Of a stretch of DNA of 64,000 nt, positions 12,359 through 24,500 are shown one piece after another; within the stretch, counting starts at the first letter, position 1, and each line of letters begins with the position of its first letter. Both the position numbers and the translations under genes were made by a program. Under the pieces are notes generated by a model, which did no database searches, had not been told where the DNA came from, and was given only the letters and a program-made list of their open reading frames with translations. Source of the DNA: Ipomoea triloba (lineage: Eukaryota > Streptophyta > Magnoliopsida > Solanales > Convolvulaceae); the NCBI RefSeq assembly GCF_003576645.1, contig NC_044924.1, positions 4,960,184-5,024,183 on the forward strand, given 5' to 3'.

Positions 12359-13079
12359 NNNNNNNNNNNNNNNNNNNNNNNNNNNNNNNNNNNNNNNNNN
12401 NNNNNNNNNNNNNNNNNNNNNNNNNNNNNNNNNNNNNNNNNNNNNNNNNNNNNNNNNNNNNNNNNNNNNNNNNNNNNNNNNNNNNNNNNNNNNNNNNNNN
12501 NNNNNNNNNNNNNNNNNNNNNNNNNNNNNNNNNNNNNNNNNNNNNNNNNNNNNNNNNNNNNNNNNNNNNNNNNNNNNNNNNNNNNNNNNNNNNNNNNNNN
12601 NNNNNNNNNNNNNNNNNNNNNNNNNNNNNNNNNNNNNNNNNNNNNNNNNNNNNNNNNNNNNNNNNNNNNNNNNNNNNNNNNNNNNNNNNNNNNNNNNNNN
12701 NNNNNNNNNNNNNNNNNNNNNNNNNNNNNNNNNNNNNNNNNNNNNNNNNNNNNNNNNNNNNNNNNNNNNNNNNNNNNNNNNNNNNNNNNNNNNNNNNNNN
12801 NNNNNNNNNNNNNNNNNNNNNNNNNNNNNNNNNNNNNNNNNNNNNNNNNNNNNNNNNNNNNNNNNNNNNNNNNNNNNNNNNNNNNNNNNNNNNNNNNNNN
12901 NNNNNNNNNNNNNNNNNNNNNNNNNNNNNNNNNNNNNNNNNNNNNNNNNNNNNNNNNNNNNNNNNNNNNNNNNNNNNNNNNNNNNNNNNNNNNNNNNNNN
13001 NNNNNNNNNNNNNNNNNNNNNNNNNNNNNNNNNNNNNNNNNNNNNNNNNNNNNNNNNNNNNNNNNNNNNNNNNNNNNNN
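12359..13079. other. Assembly gap (721 Ns) after a poly-C run
   Basis: 721 unknown bases preceded by 24 Cs (12335-12358). The sequence resumes inside a 126-bp tandem repeat. The size of the true gap cannot be judged. Confidence 0.98.
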
Positions 13080-13459
13080 TAGATTCAAACAAAAAAAAAA
13101 AAGTAAGCAGTGTAGTTGAAGGAAAAAAGTATTAAATTTGTATATTTTTTTTTTTTAAACTTAAAAACATTAAAATATCATATCACATTTTGTGTCATTG
13201 TGTGTTAGATTCAAACAAAAAAAAAAAGTAAGCAGTGTAGTTGAAGGAAAAAAAGTATTAAATTTGTATATTTTTTTTTTTTAAAACTTAAAAACATTAA
13301 AATATCATATCACATTTTGTGTCATTGTGTGTTAGATTCAAAAAAAAAAAAAAAGTAAGCAGTGTAGTTGAAGGAAAAAAGTATTAAATTTGTATATTGT
13401 TTTTTTTTTTAAACTTAAAAACATTAAAATATCATATCACATTTTGTGTCATTGTGTGT
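13080..13459 (+). repeat. 126-127-bp tandem repeat, three copies
   Basis: Units start at 13080, 13206 and 13333, each opening TAGATTCAAA and closing TTTTGTGTCATTGTGTGT. They differ mainly in the length of A and T runs. The array probably continues leftward into the N gap. Confidence 0.9.
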
Positions 13460-13625
13460 CCCCCCCCCCCCCCCCCCCCACACACAATGACACAAAATGT
13501 GATATGATATTTTAATGTTTTTAAGTTTAAAAAAAAAAAACTATACAAAATTTAATACTTTTTTCCTTCAACTAACACTGCTTACTTTTTTTTTTTTGTT
13601 GAATACTACTAACACTGCTTACTTT
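13460..13625 (-). repeat. Poly-C hinge and inverted copy of the 126-bp unit
   Basis: Twenty Cs (13460-13479) separate the last direct unit from its reverse complement, which starts CACACAATGACACAAAATGT at 13480. A second partial match (ACTAACACTGCTTACTTT) follows near 13607-13624. Arm-to-arm identity is high apart from homopolymer lengths and one inserted base. Confidence 0.85.
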
Positions 13626-13742
13626 GAGACTAATTCTGATGATACTAGACCACAAGGTTTTGACAATTATAATTTGACTTAAATTGCATTAATAAAAAAA
13701 ATAGATGAAAAAAAAAATTGCAATTCCTAGGCTGTCTCTCAC

Positions 13743-13754
13743 TATATATATTTA
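13743..13754 (+). promoter_or_regulatory. TATA box of the GDSL esterase gene
   Basis: CTATATATATTTAA lies about 40-50 bp before the ATG at 13792, with a short A/C-rich leader between. Position and sequence suit a plant TATA box with a 10-25 nt leader. Confidence 0.6.
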
Positions 13755-13791
13755 AGACAGACACTCGTACTGTTTCCATAATCACAAGAAA

Positions 13792-16109
13792 ATGGGTGAC
13801 TATAGGGTATGGCTCTTCACAGCTGCACCAATATTATTTCTTCTGCTGCAACTATTTTCAGGCGTCGTGGAAGCTAAAGTTCCGGCCATAATTGTGTTCG
13901 GAGACTCGTCGGTGGACGCCGGGAATAACAACCAGATCCCGACGGTGGCACGGAGCAACTTCGGGCCGTACGGCCGAGATTTCGAGGGAGGGCGGGCCAC
14001 CGGGCGGTTCTCCAACGGCAGGATTCCGACGGACTTCATCTCGGAGTCGTTTGGTCTGAGGCCCACCGTTCCGGCGTATTTGGATCCAAGCTATAACATT
14101 TCTGACTTTGCCGTCGGAGTTAGTTTCGCTTCCGCTGGGTCTGGCTATGATAATGCTACCTCTGATGTTCTTGTAAGTCACCTCTAATTTTCTACTTTCA
14201 CATCATACTTCAAAAATAATAAGTATTTTTTCCTCCCAAATGTCAGGATTCACAAGTTTGATTTTTACTATCACCTTCTTAGTTGATCTCGTTGCAATGG
14301 TTACAGTAAGCGCTAGACTAGCACCTAGCGCCTAAGCGGTCTAGACGCGCTTAGGTGGTAGCTAGAACCTATAAAAATAAAAAAATAATGCAGGTGTGTT
14401 GGTGTATGTCATATATATTTTTTATATATATCTCTTACTTTTTTTTTATTTATATAAATAAATAAATTTAAATATATATAAATATAATACAAAAATTAAC
14501 AAGACCGACTCGCTCGAGTTAACTTGGTTAACTCTACCGAGTTGGGTGAGTTAACTCGGCCAAATTCAGTCGAGTCGGTCGTCAACTCGGCCCAATCGGT
14601 CGAGTTAGGCTCTCAGTCTAGGGGCGCTTAGCGCCTAGGCGGGAGATTTTTGCAACAGTGCTCTAGTTGCACAAGGCCTTCCTAATATAGTTGTTTTTTT
14701 GTATGATTTCTGACCTATTATATCAGGGTGAAGTTACTAATGCACAATTTCAAAAAATGACTACAGTAAGAATTTTATTAAAGAAGAATAATACTTTTGT
14801 AATACTGAATTTAGATATTGAAACCAGCTTAATTAGCGTGAGTGGCCGTATGCACTCTACTCCCTTAAGAAAGGTCGGGAGGCATATAAGTATTTTATTA
14901 ATTATTATTATGATTACTTTTTTTAAATTCACAGCGCGTGATTCCGTTGTGGAAAGAGTTGGAATACTACAAAGAGTATCAAAAGAAGCTAAGAGACTAC
15001 TTAGGCGACGAAAAAGGCGACGAAATTATACAGGAAGCACTATACGTGACGAGTATGGGGACGAACGATTTCCTGGAGAACTACTACGCCATTCCCGGCG
15101 GGAGGCAGTCGCAGTTCACGATCGACGAGTACCAGGATTTTCTCGCCGGATTAGCGAGGAAATTCGTGACGGATCTGTACGGCCTGGGGGCGAGAAAGAT
15201 CTCCCTCGGCGGCGTCCCTCCGATGGGGTGCATGCCCTTGGAGAGGACGACGAATTTCGCCGACGGGCAGCGGTGCATCAAGAGCTACAACGACATCGCC
15301 TTCAGCTTTAATGGCAAGCTCAAATCGCTGACGGTGGAGCTCAACAATCAACTTCCAGGGCTGCAACTCGTGAACTCCAATCCCTATGGCATTCTCATGC
15401 AAATCATCCGCAAGCCTTCCTTATATGGTATGCTCATTTATAACTCTCACACTTTCATGTCACATAAAGGTGGAATTACCCACCCAGATGCCCCCACACC
15501 CCGACTTGACAGTTTGTAAATGGGTAATCATGGTGACTCAATGAGACTAGATTTTTACTCACTGCGCAAGGAGTCTCTTCATTTAGAGACAGTGTCATTG
15601 GTGAAACTCGATCGACCATTGATTTCTTGTAACAAATTTCACCCATACGGCCATACAACTAGCTTATTGATATATTGGTACCAAGGCTTAGGTAGTCAGT
15701 CTGACCAACTACCAAAACCTACCAAGTGCAAACCGATCACTTTCAAGCTAACCACCCGGTCCAATACCTGACCCATCACTTATATACACATAAAAATAAA
15801 ATAATTTAAGAGAACTTATATATGAAAATAATAAAGTATATTCTCTTTGCATTAAAAAGTGTCATAAAATTCATGTCACATTGGGCTTGACTTGACTTGG
15901 CTCGATTGCTCATAGGTTTCGAGGCAGCAGGAGTGGCGTGCTGTGCGACAGGAATGTTTGAGATGGGATATGCGTGCGACCAATACAATCCACTCACATG
16001 CAAGGACGCTAATAAGTTTGTATTCTGGGATGCTTTTCATCCCACTGAGAAAACCAATCAAATAATCGTAGATCATTTGATGAAGACTAGTTTACACAAG
16101 TTTCTCTAG
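13792..16109 (+). CDS. GDSL esterase/lipase
   Basis: Exons 13792-14172, 14935-15427 and 15916-16109 give 355 residues, the usual size. A hydrophobic signal peptide (about 1-28) indicates secretion. Block I is FGDSSVDAGNNN with catalytic Ser39, block II is SFASAGSGYDN, block III is GTNDF with Asn171, and block V is DAFHPTE with Asp330 and His333. All catalytic positions are present. The exon boundaries after SDVL, before VIPLWKE and within the YG codon match the conserved structure of this plant subfamily. The enzyme should hydrolyse acyl esters in the apoplast or wall; its natural substrate cannot be read from sequence. Intron 1 contains an interspersed repeat (14291-14669). A polyadenylation signal AATAAA lies at 16263. 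Confidence 0.93.
14291..14669 (+). mobile_element. CTAGGCG-type repeat in GDSL intron 1
   Basis: The left end (GTTGCAATGGTTACAGTAAG, then CGCCTAAGCG-like words) and right end (GGCGCTTAGCGCCTAGGCGG, then TTTTTGCAACAGTG) are imperfect inverted copies of each other. The middle has a TA-rich zone and repeated GAGTTAACTCGG words. Partial relatives occur at 9923-10030 and, reversed, at 40142-40262. I take it for a non-autonomous DNA element; the superfamily is not clear. Confidence 0.55.
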
Positions 16110-16262
16110 GCATCATGTCCCAGGGATGATTATATTGTATGATATGATGTGATGGATGTTGCACGTGCTTAAATATTTATATATGTGTAATGTTTCATGT
16201 TTGTATTGCCTTCGTTACTAGTTATCATTGTGTATAAATATTCATTGTATGATGTTTTTGTC

Positions 16263-16268
16263 AATAAA
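16263..16268 (+). terminator. Polyadenylation signal of the GDSL gene
   Basis: AATAAA about 155 bp after the stop at 16109, following a T-rich, TGTA-containing stretch typical of plant 3' ends. Confidence 0.5.
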
Positions 16269-16269
16269 A

Positions 16270-18008
16270 TATGCTAAAACTCAAATATTTTACCATAATC
16301 TACAAACAAAAAATAATTTAAGGACTAAAAGTATCATTTTCTCTTTAGAATAAGTTGATTTGACGAACCAGAATGATTTAAGAGATTTTATAGAATTTAT
16401 AATGTAACCCACTATGACCCTAACATGAAATCACATGTTGGATTTATTTAAGCTTACATGATGGAATGAAAAGCAATGTAATAGTAATGTTGAAGAAGAA
16501 AATGCCTTGAGTAGTTTGGAACTCTCAAAGCTAAGAATGAAAATGTATTTAAATTGTTTTCCCTTTGTCAGGTTACAAAAAATAATATTTATAATAAGGT
16601 AACTATATGTGTCCTCTTTCCCCTCATGCTTTCCACAATCCTCTTTGATATAGCACCAAAGCAAAATCCTCTAAGCACAATTAACTCTATCGTCACCATG
16701 ACCATTAGATATATTTAGACAAATGTTGCTGAGCTCCTAGTTTTGGCTATTCACCCTTTCTAGACATTAGTTTAGTCGAGCTCCTAGATTGGTTGCCAAG
16801 CTGGGGAAGACCGAATGGTCATTTCCCTCAACACCGGTAAAATATGCAGAATGGCCTCACAATAAGTATGCAACTATGCAGGAATAGACCAAAAGAATCA
16901 AATTACAAGTTACATTCCTCTCCCCGAACAAAATGGAACCAGTAACTGGCATCTAGGTCCATATGAAAAAATATTTTGTACTTCAAAACCTAATATTTCC
17001 AGTTGTTAGAATAGCTAAGAATGTTTTGCAATTGTTGCGTATAGTCAAGTTAGAAATCTTATAAGTATTGGGAATTTACTTGAGTACTTTACTAGGCCAG
17101 TAAGTGGCATGGCACCTTGGTACAGCCACCGCCATCTTTGGATGCTGCATACCGCCTAGGCTGATGCCTCTGGAGCCTTAGCAGCACTTCCTTGCAGCTT
17201 TAGCCTGGATAGCGGTAATCTAAGAGGCCACCTTCTTGGTTTTACTTGTCCCAACAGTTTCATCTGTTCCCTTTTGAACTTTTTGTTTGCATACCACTTT
17301 CCACCTCGCCAACCTAAGCCATAGCTACAAATAAAAGGGTTTTTCCAGTTCATTACAGAGAATATATACAAAAGCCAAATGTAAACGTGAATAACTAAGA
17401 CACAAGTGAGGAATTAAATTATGAAAAACAAGTATAGCATGTGGACATATATATAGTGTACTATGGGAGTTTTTGTATGGGAGTTTACTATGGGAGTTTT
17501 TGTATCCAAATATATATACATCAGAATAAATATGGGCAGATACCTCCTACTAAAACCATTGAAATCGACTACTGAAGTTATGTTCCAAAACTACCTGGGC
17601 TTTAGCATTCAATTTCAACATTTAAAAAAAAAAAAACAAAAAAAAAACCTAAATAAATGCATAAAAGTAAATTTTAAGTCTAGATGCAAGTCACGTTTGA
17701 TTTCCAAATCCTAAAGAAAAATATAGAAATGTGATATGGTTCAGCAACAATGCCTTTTTCCTATTCTTATCCTTTTTTATTATCAATTTACCATGTTCCC
17801 CTTTCCTTCACCACCTATCCTTCCCTTTTATGGCTTATCATTGGGAGAATGCTTATTATTATAAAACTATTTCGATCTTATTAATGATTTTTTTTTTTTT
17901 TGTTTGATGGTATATATATGTATATATACATGACAAGGACAACAGAACCACACTAAATATGAAACGTAAACCATTAACTAAGTAAAACAAAATTAACATA
18001 TAGTGGGA
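16270..18008. other. Intergenic between GDSL and two-TM protein genes
   Basis: AT-rich spacer between convergent genes. A GC-richer patch at 17100-17340 has a 71-codon minus-strand frame ending KAPEASA. It has only a weakly coding look and I could not link it to any gene. The rest has poly-A/T tracts only. Confidence 0.5.
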
Positions 18009-20139
18009 TTATAAATACACAAACCCAATAAACAAAGTAGTTCCAGCAGTTGCAACACAAGCTGGCATGCTTATGCCACCTGAAACAAGCTTCTTAAACT
18101 CAGGATCTTCAATATCATACTTCTTATTCATCTGTAATGAATAAAATAACGTTACATTTTATAATGTAAAAAGCCCAATATTTCAGTACTTATCAAGAAA
18201 AATAACATAATTCAGAGTGTATAAACGCAGTTGATTCCTCCTATTTAGAGGACTACATCAATTTACAATTCACCAAAAACGTATTCTCTTGAAGCATCCT
18301 AAAAATAAAGTAGGACATTGAGATTAGGAAGGAGCATTACTAAGCATGGTATGCTGCCTTTTCTTTTTTGGGGAAGATGCATGCCTTCAAATTTTAAATA
18401 TCAGAAATAGTGGGAAATGGCATGCAATTGTGAGGCAAAGTGATTCCTAACCCCTATGGAAAGAAAATTTATTCTGCCCTTCTTGTGCTTTATTCTGTTT
18501 CTTCTATCTTGGATAGGACTGCAGGAATAGGGAGGCTATTTAAGACTTAAGTAGGATGAAACCTATGGCAGTGATTCAGTGAACATTGCCAAAAGAGATT
18601 CTGACTGATTTACTATAGCTGCCTGTACTCTTCCAACTATGAAAGCAAGTGTTTCCACTGTTCTTCCATACAAACAAGAGATGACAAAGCATAAAATGCC
18701 TTGCACTTTCCAGCAAAACAAATATAGAAAATGAAAGGAGCAAAAAAAATTTTCCATATGTTTACTAGCAAGAATAATAAAGTAACGACTAGAACTGGTG
18801 TTCCCTCAATTCAATCTGTGTTTTAAATTTGACATGTTCTGTTTTCATCTAAGAAATATTCAGCTTCAAGTTTAGAAATGGAAGCATGCACAGCAATGGA
18901 TTATTAATTCAGCCAATGCAAAAGCATGTTTATATAGATCCTAGCATTAGCACAGCCATTTTCAGAATAATTTATTTAGGCCAATATTTAATCGGGTGCT
19001 TCACAAGAGCAAACAGATAATATCAGGCTGCTACAAATACTTACAGCTTTTTCTATTGATTCAAGCCGTTGGTCAACTCTTGATTGATGATAGTGCCGTA
19101 ATAAATAACCTGCATAAGCTCTAAATATCTTCAGTATCTCAACCCAGATGACAAAAAAAAAAAAGGATAAAATAATACAAAATAATATTTATAAAACAGT
19201 ACAAATAAAACACACAAAGTGAGTTAGGCAAATTGTTTTATCCCACATGCATGGCATACAATAGAAGTAGAGCACAAGTTTTATCAAGCAAATTGTAGAT
19301 TTATTTGGGCAATGAGTAAGATGCATTATCAATTCAGAAGGCAGGGTGTACAACAAAACAAAGAGACAAACTAAGACTATAGTAATTTGTAGTATCCTAT
19401 CTTTTGATTGCCACCTTGACTTAACCAAACAATAGCTATAAATATTCTCAAAAAAAAGAGCATAACAGAAAAGATGAAAGTGTGGCTTGTTAATATCAAT
19501 TTAATAGATGGATCAGATGTACCTTAGCAAAACAAAGTTCATTTATGCTCCATAAAAAGTTTGACCTAGTTATTACAAATTTACATTGGCACCAATAAGG
19601 GCACTTATCCTTTTGTAAACTATATTATGTCTTCTCACCTATAACAAATCCTGATATGTTTTCAATAGTTTTCCTTAGTCCATGTCCAATACTCCATTAG
19701 GACCAAGAACTATTTCAAATTGATGCAGAATTTTCACCAAGTCATGACCTCGAAACAAATTTGGAGAATAACATAATAAATTGGTAGTCTGTGATATACA
19801 TACCACCCCATGCCGTTGCAACGGATGCGATCGAAGTCGATAACGTGAACACCACTCTATGCCTCTCAAATATGTCCTAAGCAACAATAACATCAACAGA
19901 AACATTTTAAGAAATTCCTTCACTGCAAAGCCTAACTTGGTCCAATTCATATTTAAAATCAGTATTTATAGTAGCAGTAATACCTTGGTAGAATAGAAGG
20001 TATCCTGAACAGCAGACCATGAATTCTGAGCTTTTCTTCTCAGCTGAGGAGCTGCCAAATAGCTTAGAATCGAGGAGCCCGTGGTCCTGAACCGCTGCGG
20101 CAAACGCAAACTTCGGTATATGGGAATTCGATTATACAT
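18009..20139 (-). CDS. Small two-TM plant protein, probably mitochondrial
   Basis: Exons (5' to 3') 19984-20139, 19804-19876, 19045-19109 and 18009-18131 give 138 residues with clean GT-AG junctions. The N-terminus (1-50) is rich in Arg and Ser with no acidic residue until Asp47, like a mitochondrial presequence. The body has DIFERHRVVFTLSTSIAS, a first membrane stretch (about 61-79), a basic/polar loop (RHYHQSRVDQRLESIEKA) and a second membrane stretch near the C-terminus (SMPACVATAGTTLFIGFVYL). I read it as a conserved plant protein of unknown function; I cannot name the family. The start is the only ATG in frame; the upstream in-frame codon at 20169 is TTG. Most of the 2.1 kb is intron. 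Confidence 0.75.
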
Positions 20140-21540
20140 AATGTTTTGGTTTATTTGATTATGGATCAATATCGAATGAAGGATCTGATCGATATCGATG
20201 ATGGCAGTATTCTGCGATTGAACCTCCGCGGCCGCGGGAGATTTTGTGCGGTGAAAGCGGTTTCAGTGATCTCAATTTATGCCTTTCCAGGGTTCAGATG
20301 AAAATGGAATTTTACGTTGTACACTTGTACCCCTAGGTAAAACCGGCTTCAGTAATATGACCCAATTTATAATACGGGGAATTTTAATAGGTGGTGAGCT
20401 TTACAAATGTGTAATTTGCATTTTGCAAATTGTAACCTTTAGCTACCTACCTCTTAACAAAATATGGTATTTTGTATCTGAGAATTCTCTTGTGTGATTT
20501 GTAAGATAGTAGATATGAGTGAAGTTTATTTAGCGTAAACATTTAGATAATAATTATGTTTTTTATTGTCACTAAAAAAAGATATTGTATATTATAACGT
20601 ACTATATTCTAAAAAAAAAAGCGTACAATATTATAATTATTTTTTATTTTCTTTGGATTCTATAGGCAAAAATGTAAATTAACTTATAGATTAATGACAA
20701 GTCTTGACATTTGTTGAGTTTGATTTTGGATCAAAGATAGTTTTAGAACCAAGATTTATCCATCAATGTCAATTATCACGACGGATTTTGTAGAGTCGCA
20801 TCACAGTGTATTAGAATTATTAGTATTGATTGCTCGCTCATGTAATATTTGGGAGAAGAAGAATTAATATTGATTCCTTATGTGGGATTACACGCTGAAA
20901 AGTTAATGTGTGTGCCTATATATACATGATGAGCTTATAATGCTATGCGTTTAATTAATTAATTAGTTGAATTTAACATTTTAGTTTTAATTTAATTGAA
21001 ATGCATTATGGTGAATTTAATTGGTTAAAATTGCTTTGTTTAATATTAATATTAATATAAATATTATTACTTCTAATATATTTTGTAAACGTATGAATTT
21101 TAATCTTGAATTAGAAACACGATGCATTGTTGAGCCATTCCGATAACCAAAGAAAACGAGAAGTTTGATATTATGAAATGTTAATACAATAGTTTTAAAT
21201 TCATTTAATTACAAATAATTTGGACGGATAATAAATAATTTACAATACATAATTATAAATGAAGTTTACCGCGCATATGACTGTACATGTTTCATTGTAG
21301 GACTCAACACCTTTCAAACTATATAAGTAAATTTGCCTAATTACAGTATGTTATATATGATCTTTCACATGCCTTCTTTTACTGCCACTCTCCATTGGTT
21401 ATTCTTCTTCTTGGTGAATACGTTTGTCCATTACAAAGGTTAGTGCCACTTTCCAACAACGAATCCAAACGCGCCATATCAGCGGATTAAAAGTTGTTAA
21501 TGCTTCTGTGTGTGTATATATATATATATATAATACCTCA
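20140..21540. other. Intergenic, promoter side of the two-TM gene
   Basis: AT-rich DNA between the two-TM gene and the 3' end of fimbrin, both on the minus strand. A short GC-rich leader-like patch (20220-20240) lies just upstream of the two-TM gene. I see no other gene or element. Confidence 0.5.
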
Positions 21541-24500
21541 TCAGATGGTTTGATCTTGCAACACTGATTTTTCATCTCCAGCCTCAGAAGGCTGATCATT
21601 GCCATCCTCTACAGACAAGGTGGACATTTCAGCTGCCCCCACAGTTTCGCTTGCAGTACTGCTTGCCGGGGATAAATCTTCTGGTTCGACGCCTTTGTTC
21701 TGCAAACACCAGTACATGATGCTTGCCGTCAGAGTGAGCATCATCTTCTGGTTCACCTGTCAAGGCAATCAAGTTTTTAAAAGGCAAAAGCTTCATGATC
21801 ACGAGCACGAGGTGGGGTTGGGGTTATAATATTCGTGCTGTTAATATCGAAATATATTGTCGTTCTTCATTGAGGAAGCTAGATTCCGTTTAACAGGATA
21901 GAAGATGATTAAGTGTAAAGAAAATAATGACAGAGGGCTTCAATTATTTGAGTTTGGTTTGATGGAAATGTGAGAACTGATCAAAGGGCTTAAATTAGTT
22001 CTCCTTCTCAGCCTTTGTTGTTTTGATGTCTTACCTCCATTATGTCCTCGGGCAATAAAAAAACCGAGCACCCAAGTTTGCGAGCAACACTGATTATGTA
22101 AGTTGCATTTAGCTTCCTATTATCATCTGCAATGGCAATCAGGAAGGTCATCATTTAGAGCATTACCAAACGTTCAGTGGCAACCAACATTGTTTCGAGC
22201 TAGAAGCACCACAGAGAAGTGGAATTACAAACTCACAGTATGCGTCTCTTCACAGTTGAGATGAGTGGTGAATTGTGAAATTAGAGGAAACAAATTCTAA
22301 TATACACCTTAAGAGGATGAAAACCCTAAAGAGCCTTACCTGTTTCCCCTCGGGTCACTATGCTCCAATTTACAAGCCTTGGTTCCACAGCACTCAGAAG
22401 TTCAAGAAAGAAAGTTCCTTTTGAAATGCTTTTATCCTGAAACCATAATGAAAATACAACACCTTCAGGTAATGGAATCATAATTCTAACATAGAAACCA
22501 CAGTAAAAAAATTGCATAGAACCTTGAAGGTCTCAATCTGAGATTTTCTGCCAGCACTTCTCACTTTCTTGTTTGCCCAATTTAGTATGTCAGTATCTGA
22601 TATCTCCCTTCCATGGGAATGAAATCTCAATTGTTTCAACAATTTGAGCATAGAAAACCTCATCAACTGCCACAAAAAAGCTGGAAGAAAAGAAATTTGA
22701 ATACTTCCTGAAGAATACTGTCACTAGGAGCGAGATAAGGTAAACTTACCTAATATGAGCTTTTTGTTTCCTTGCATAATATCATTTCCATCCACATTCA
22801 CAAGTGAGAAATTTAATTTTATTCCAATTTCTACAATTTGGTTGCAATTCTCAACTTTTCGAAAAGGCATCTTAATTGGAGGTTTTGTAGCTTGCTTCCA
22901 ATTTACTATTCCAGGGGAAACTTTGTCAAGGGCTTCCAATAGAACCCACCTGTGCACAAGGTGGTCATCATTGAGTAGCATTTAGAAAGTCAAAATATCT
23001 CCAGAAAATATCCAACCTTACCCAGTACGAACATCCTCAAACAAATTGTTGACATATGTATCAATTCCAAGGCTGTTAAGCCACAATCGGAAGCATCTTT
23101 CTTCTGTACAAGTTTGAGCATCATAAGCTATCATCTCTGCGAAAGATAACTTTTTGTTGTCAACGGATAATCCAATCCTGTAATACAAGCGCATGTCACC
23201 TATTGGAGGGGCATTAAGTAAAAAACAAACTGAGACAAGCACAAGCATTATAAATACATCTCAGCAATCAAGTGATGTCAAAAGGGTAAAGCCCGTATCA
23301 TTTCCATATGTATGATCCAAAAGATCAAAACAGGTGAAAGACATCGCTCCAAGACAGAAATATCACTTATTAACAGCCTCCTTTCATTCAATTTTCTATT
23401 CTCTTTTTTCCCCTACATATGCATTTATTTAGAACATTGTCAACAACATAATGGGAATTAAAATTGTATCTAAAGCAAAATGGGAACAATAAAATAATAA
23501 ACATTTGTAGCAGATCCTAGTTAAGTAAATCATTTGTTGCCAGGCACTGTCAGAAGGATGTAGTTTGTAGCAATCTAATGTTTTGCCTTGTTATATCAAG
23601 ACTGAGATATTTCCAAGTGATATGAAAGTTCAATAAAGATACAATCAACTCCTGGTTGAAGAAAGGATTAACATGCTGCATCTGACCTCTGTTGGAATAT
23701 TAGGGCAACAAATGCAAGATTGAGATTTGATGACCCCTCAACAATGTCCTTCGGAGTGATATATCTTTTACATCCTATTTTCTCTGCATGCTCAAGAATC
23801 AAATTTGCTCTTTCCATAAGATCTTTTGTGTCAAGTGTGCTAGTTGAACCATATTCTGGTGCAAGAGTATTGAGCAAGTAGGCATAGGCCTCTCCATCCT
23901 GTAGGTAAAAGAGTTCGTGATATTACCAGGACAGTATTTAGTGCTCCAACAATGTAAGTTGAATAGCCGAACTTTAATCATGGAAACTACATATAAATTT
24001 TTTTCCAATAAACAAAATATAAGGTCAGAATCAGTGTGCAAGGCATTGTGAAAACCTCACCTTCACATCAATAGAAAAATTTGTAACCTGCTTCTTGTAA
24101 CCTGATCTTTTAAGATGAAAATTCATCCATTTCAGCAGAATCTTTTCAGGAGGTAAGCTCATAAGCTCCTCCATGTCCTGCAAATTTCATTACAAAAATT
24201 TAGATTTAGCATGACAGCAATGTGCTATCAAACTAGTTGTACTATAAACCACAGGAAAATCAATCAGGGTTCACTAACCTTACTATCCTCCACCAGTTCA
24301 ATAAGTTGAGGAGTTCTCTTCAGGTTGAGGTCAGCTAACAATTGTATCTGATTGCCACAAAGAAAATCAGTATTATTGACAAAACACATCATAAGTAAAA
24401 AAAATGTTCTGAAACAATTAGGAGGAAAATACCTTGATAATTTGAGAAATCAACCCAAGGATGAGATGTGGCTGATAAGGACAAAAAAAAGTAATTAAAA

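Noticed and set aside
12200..13135. Open frames of about 260-310 codons across the gap
   Set aside because: They consist of unknown residues from Ns plus poly-Pro or poly-Gly from the poly-C run.
14691..15311. A 206-codon plus-strand frame overlapping GDSL exon 2
   Set aside because: It is out of frame with the conserved GDSL sequence, runs in from the intron and has an Arg-rich shadow composition.
17156..17371. Minus-strand frame of 71 codons ending KAPEASA, with an alternative Lys-rich frame
   Set aside because: I tried to match it to ribosomal proteins and failed. Both frames contain stops or lack a start context, so I could not support a gene.
19966..20169. Longer start for the two-TM protein at 20169
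   Set aside because: The codon there is TTG; the first true in-frame ATG is at 20139.
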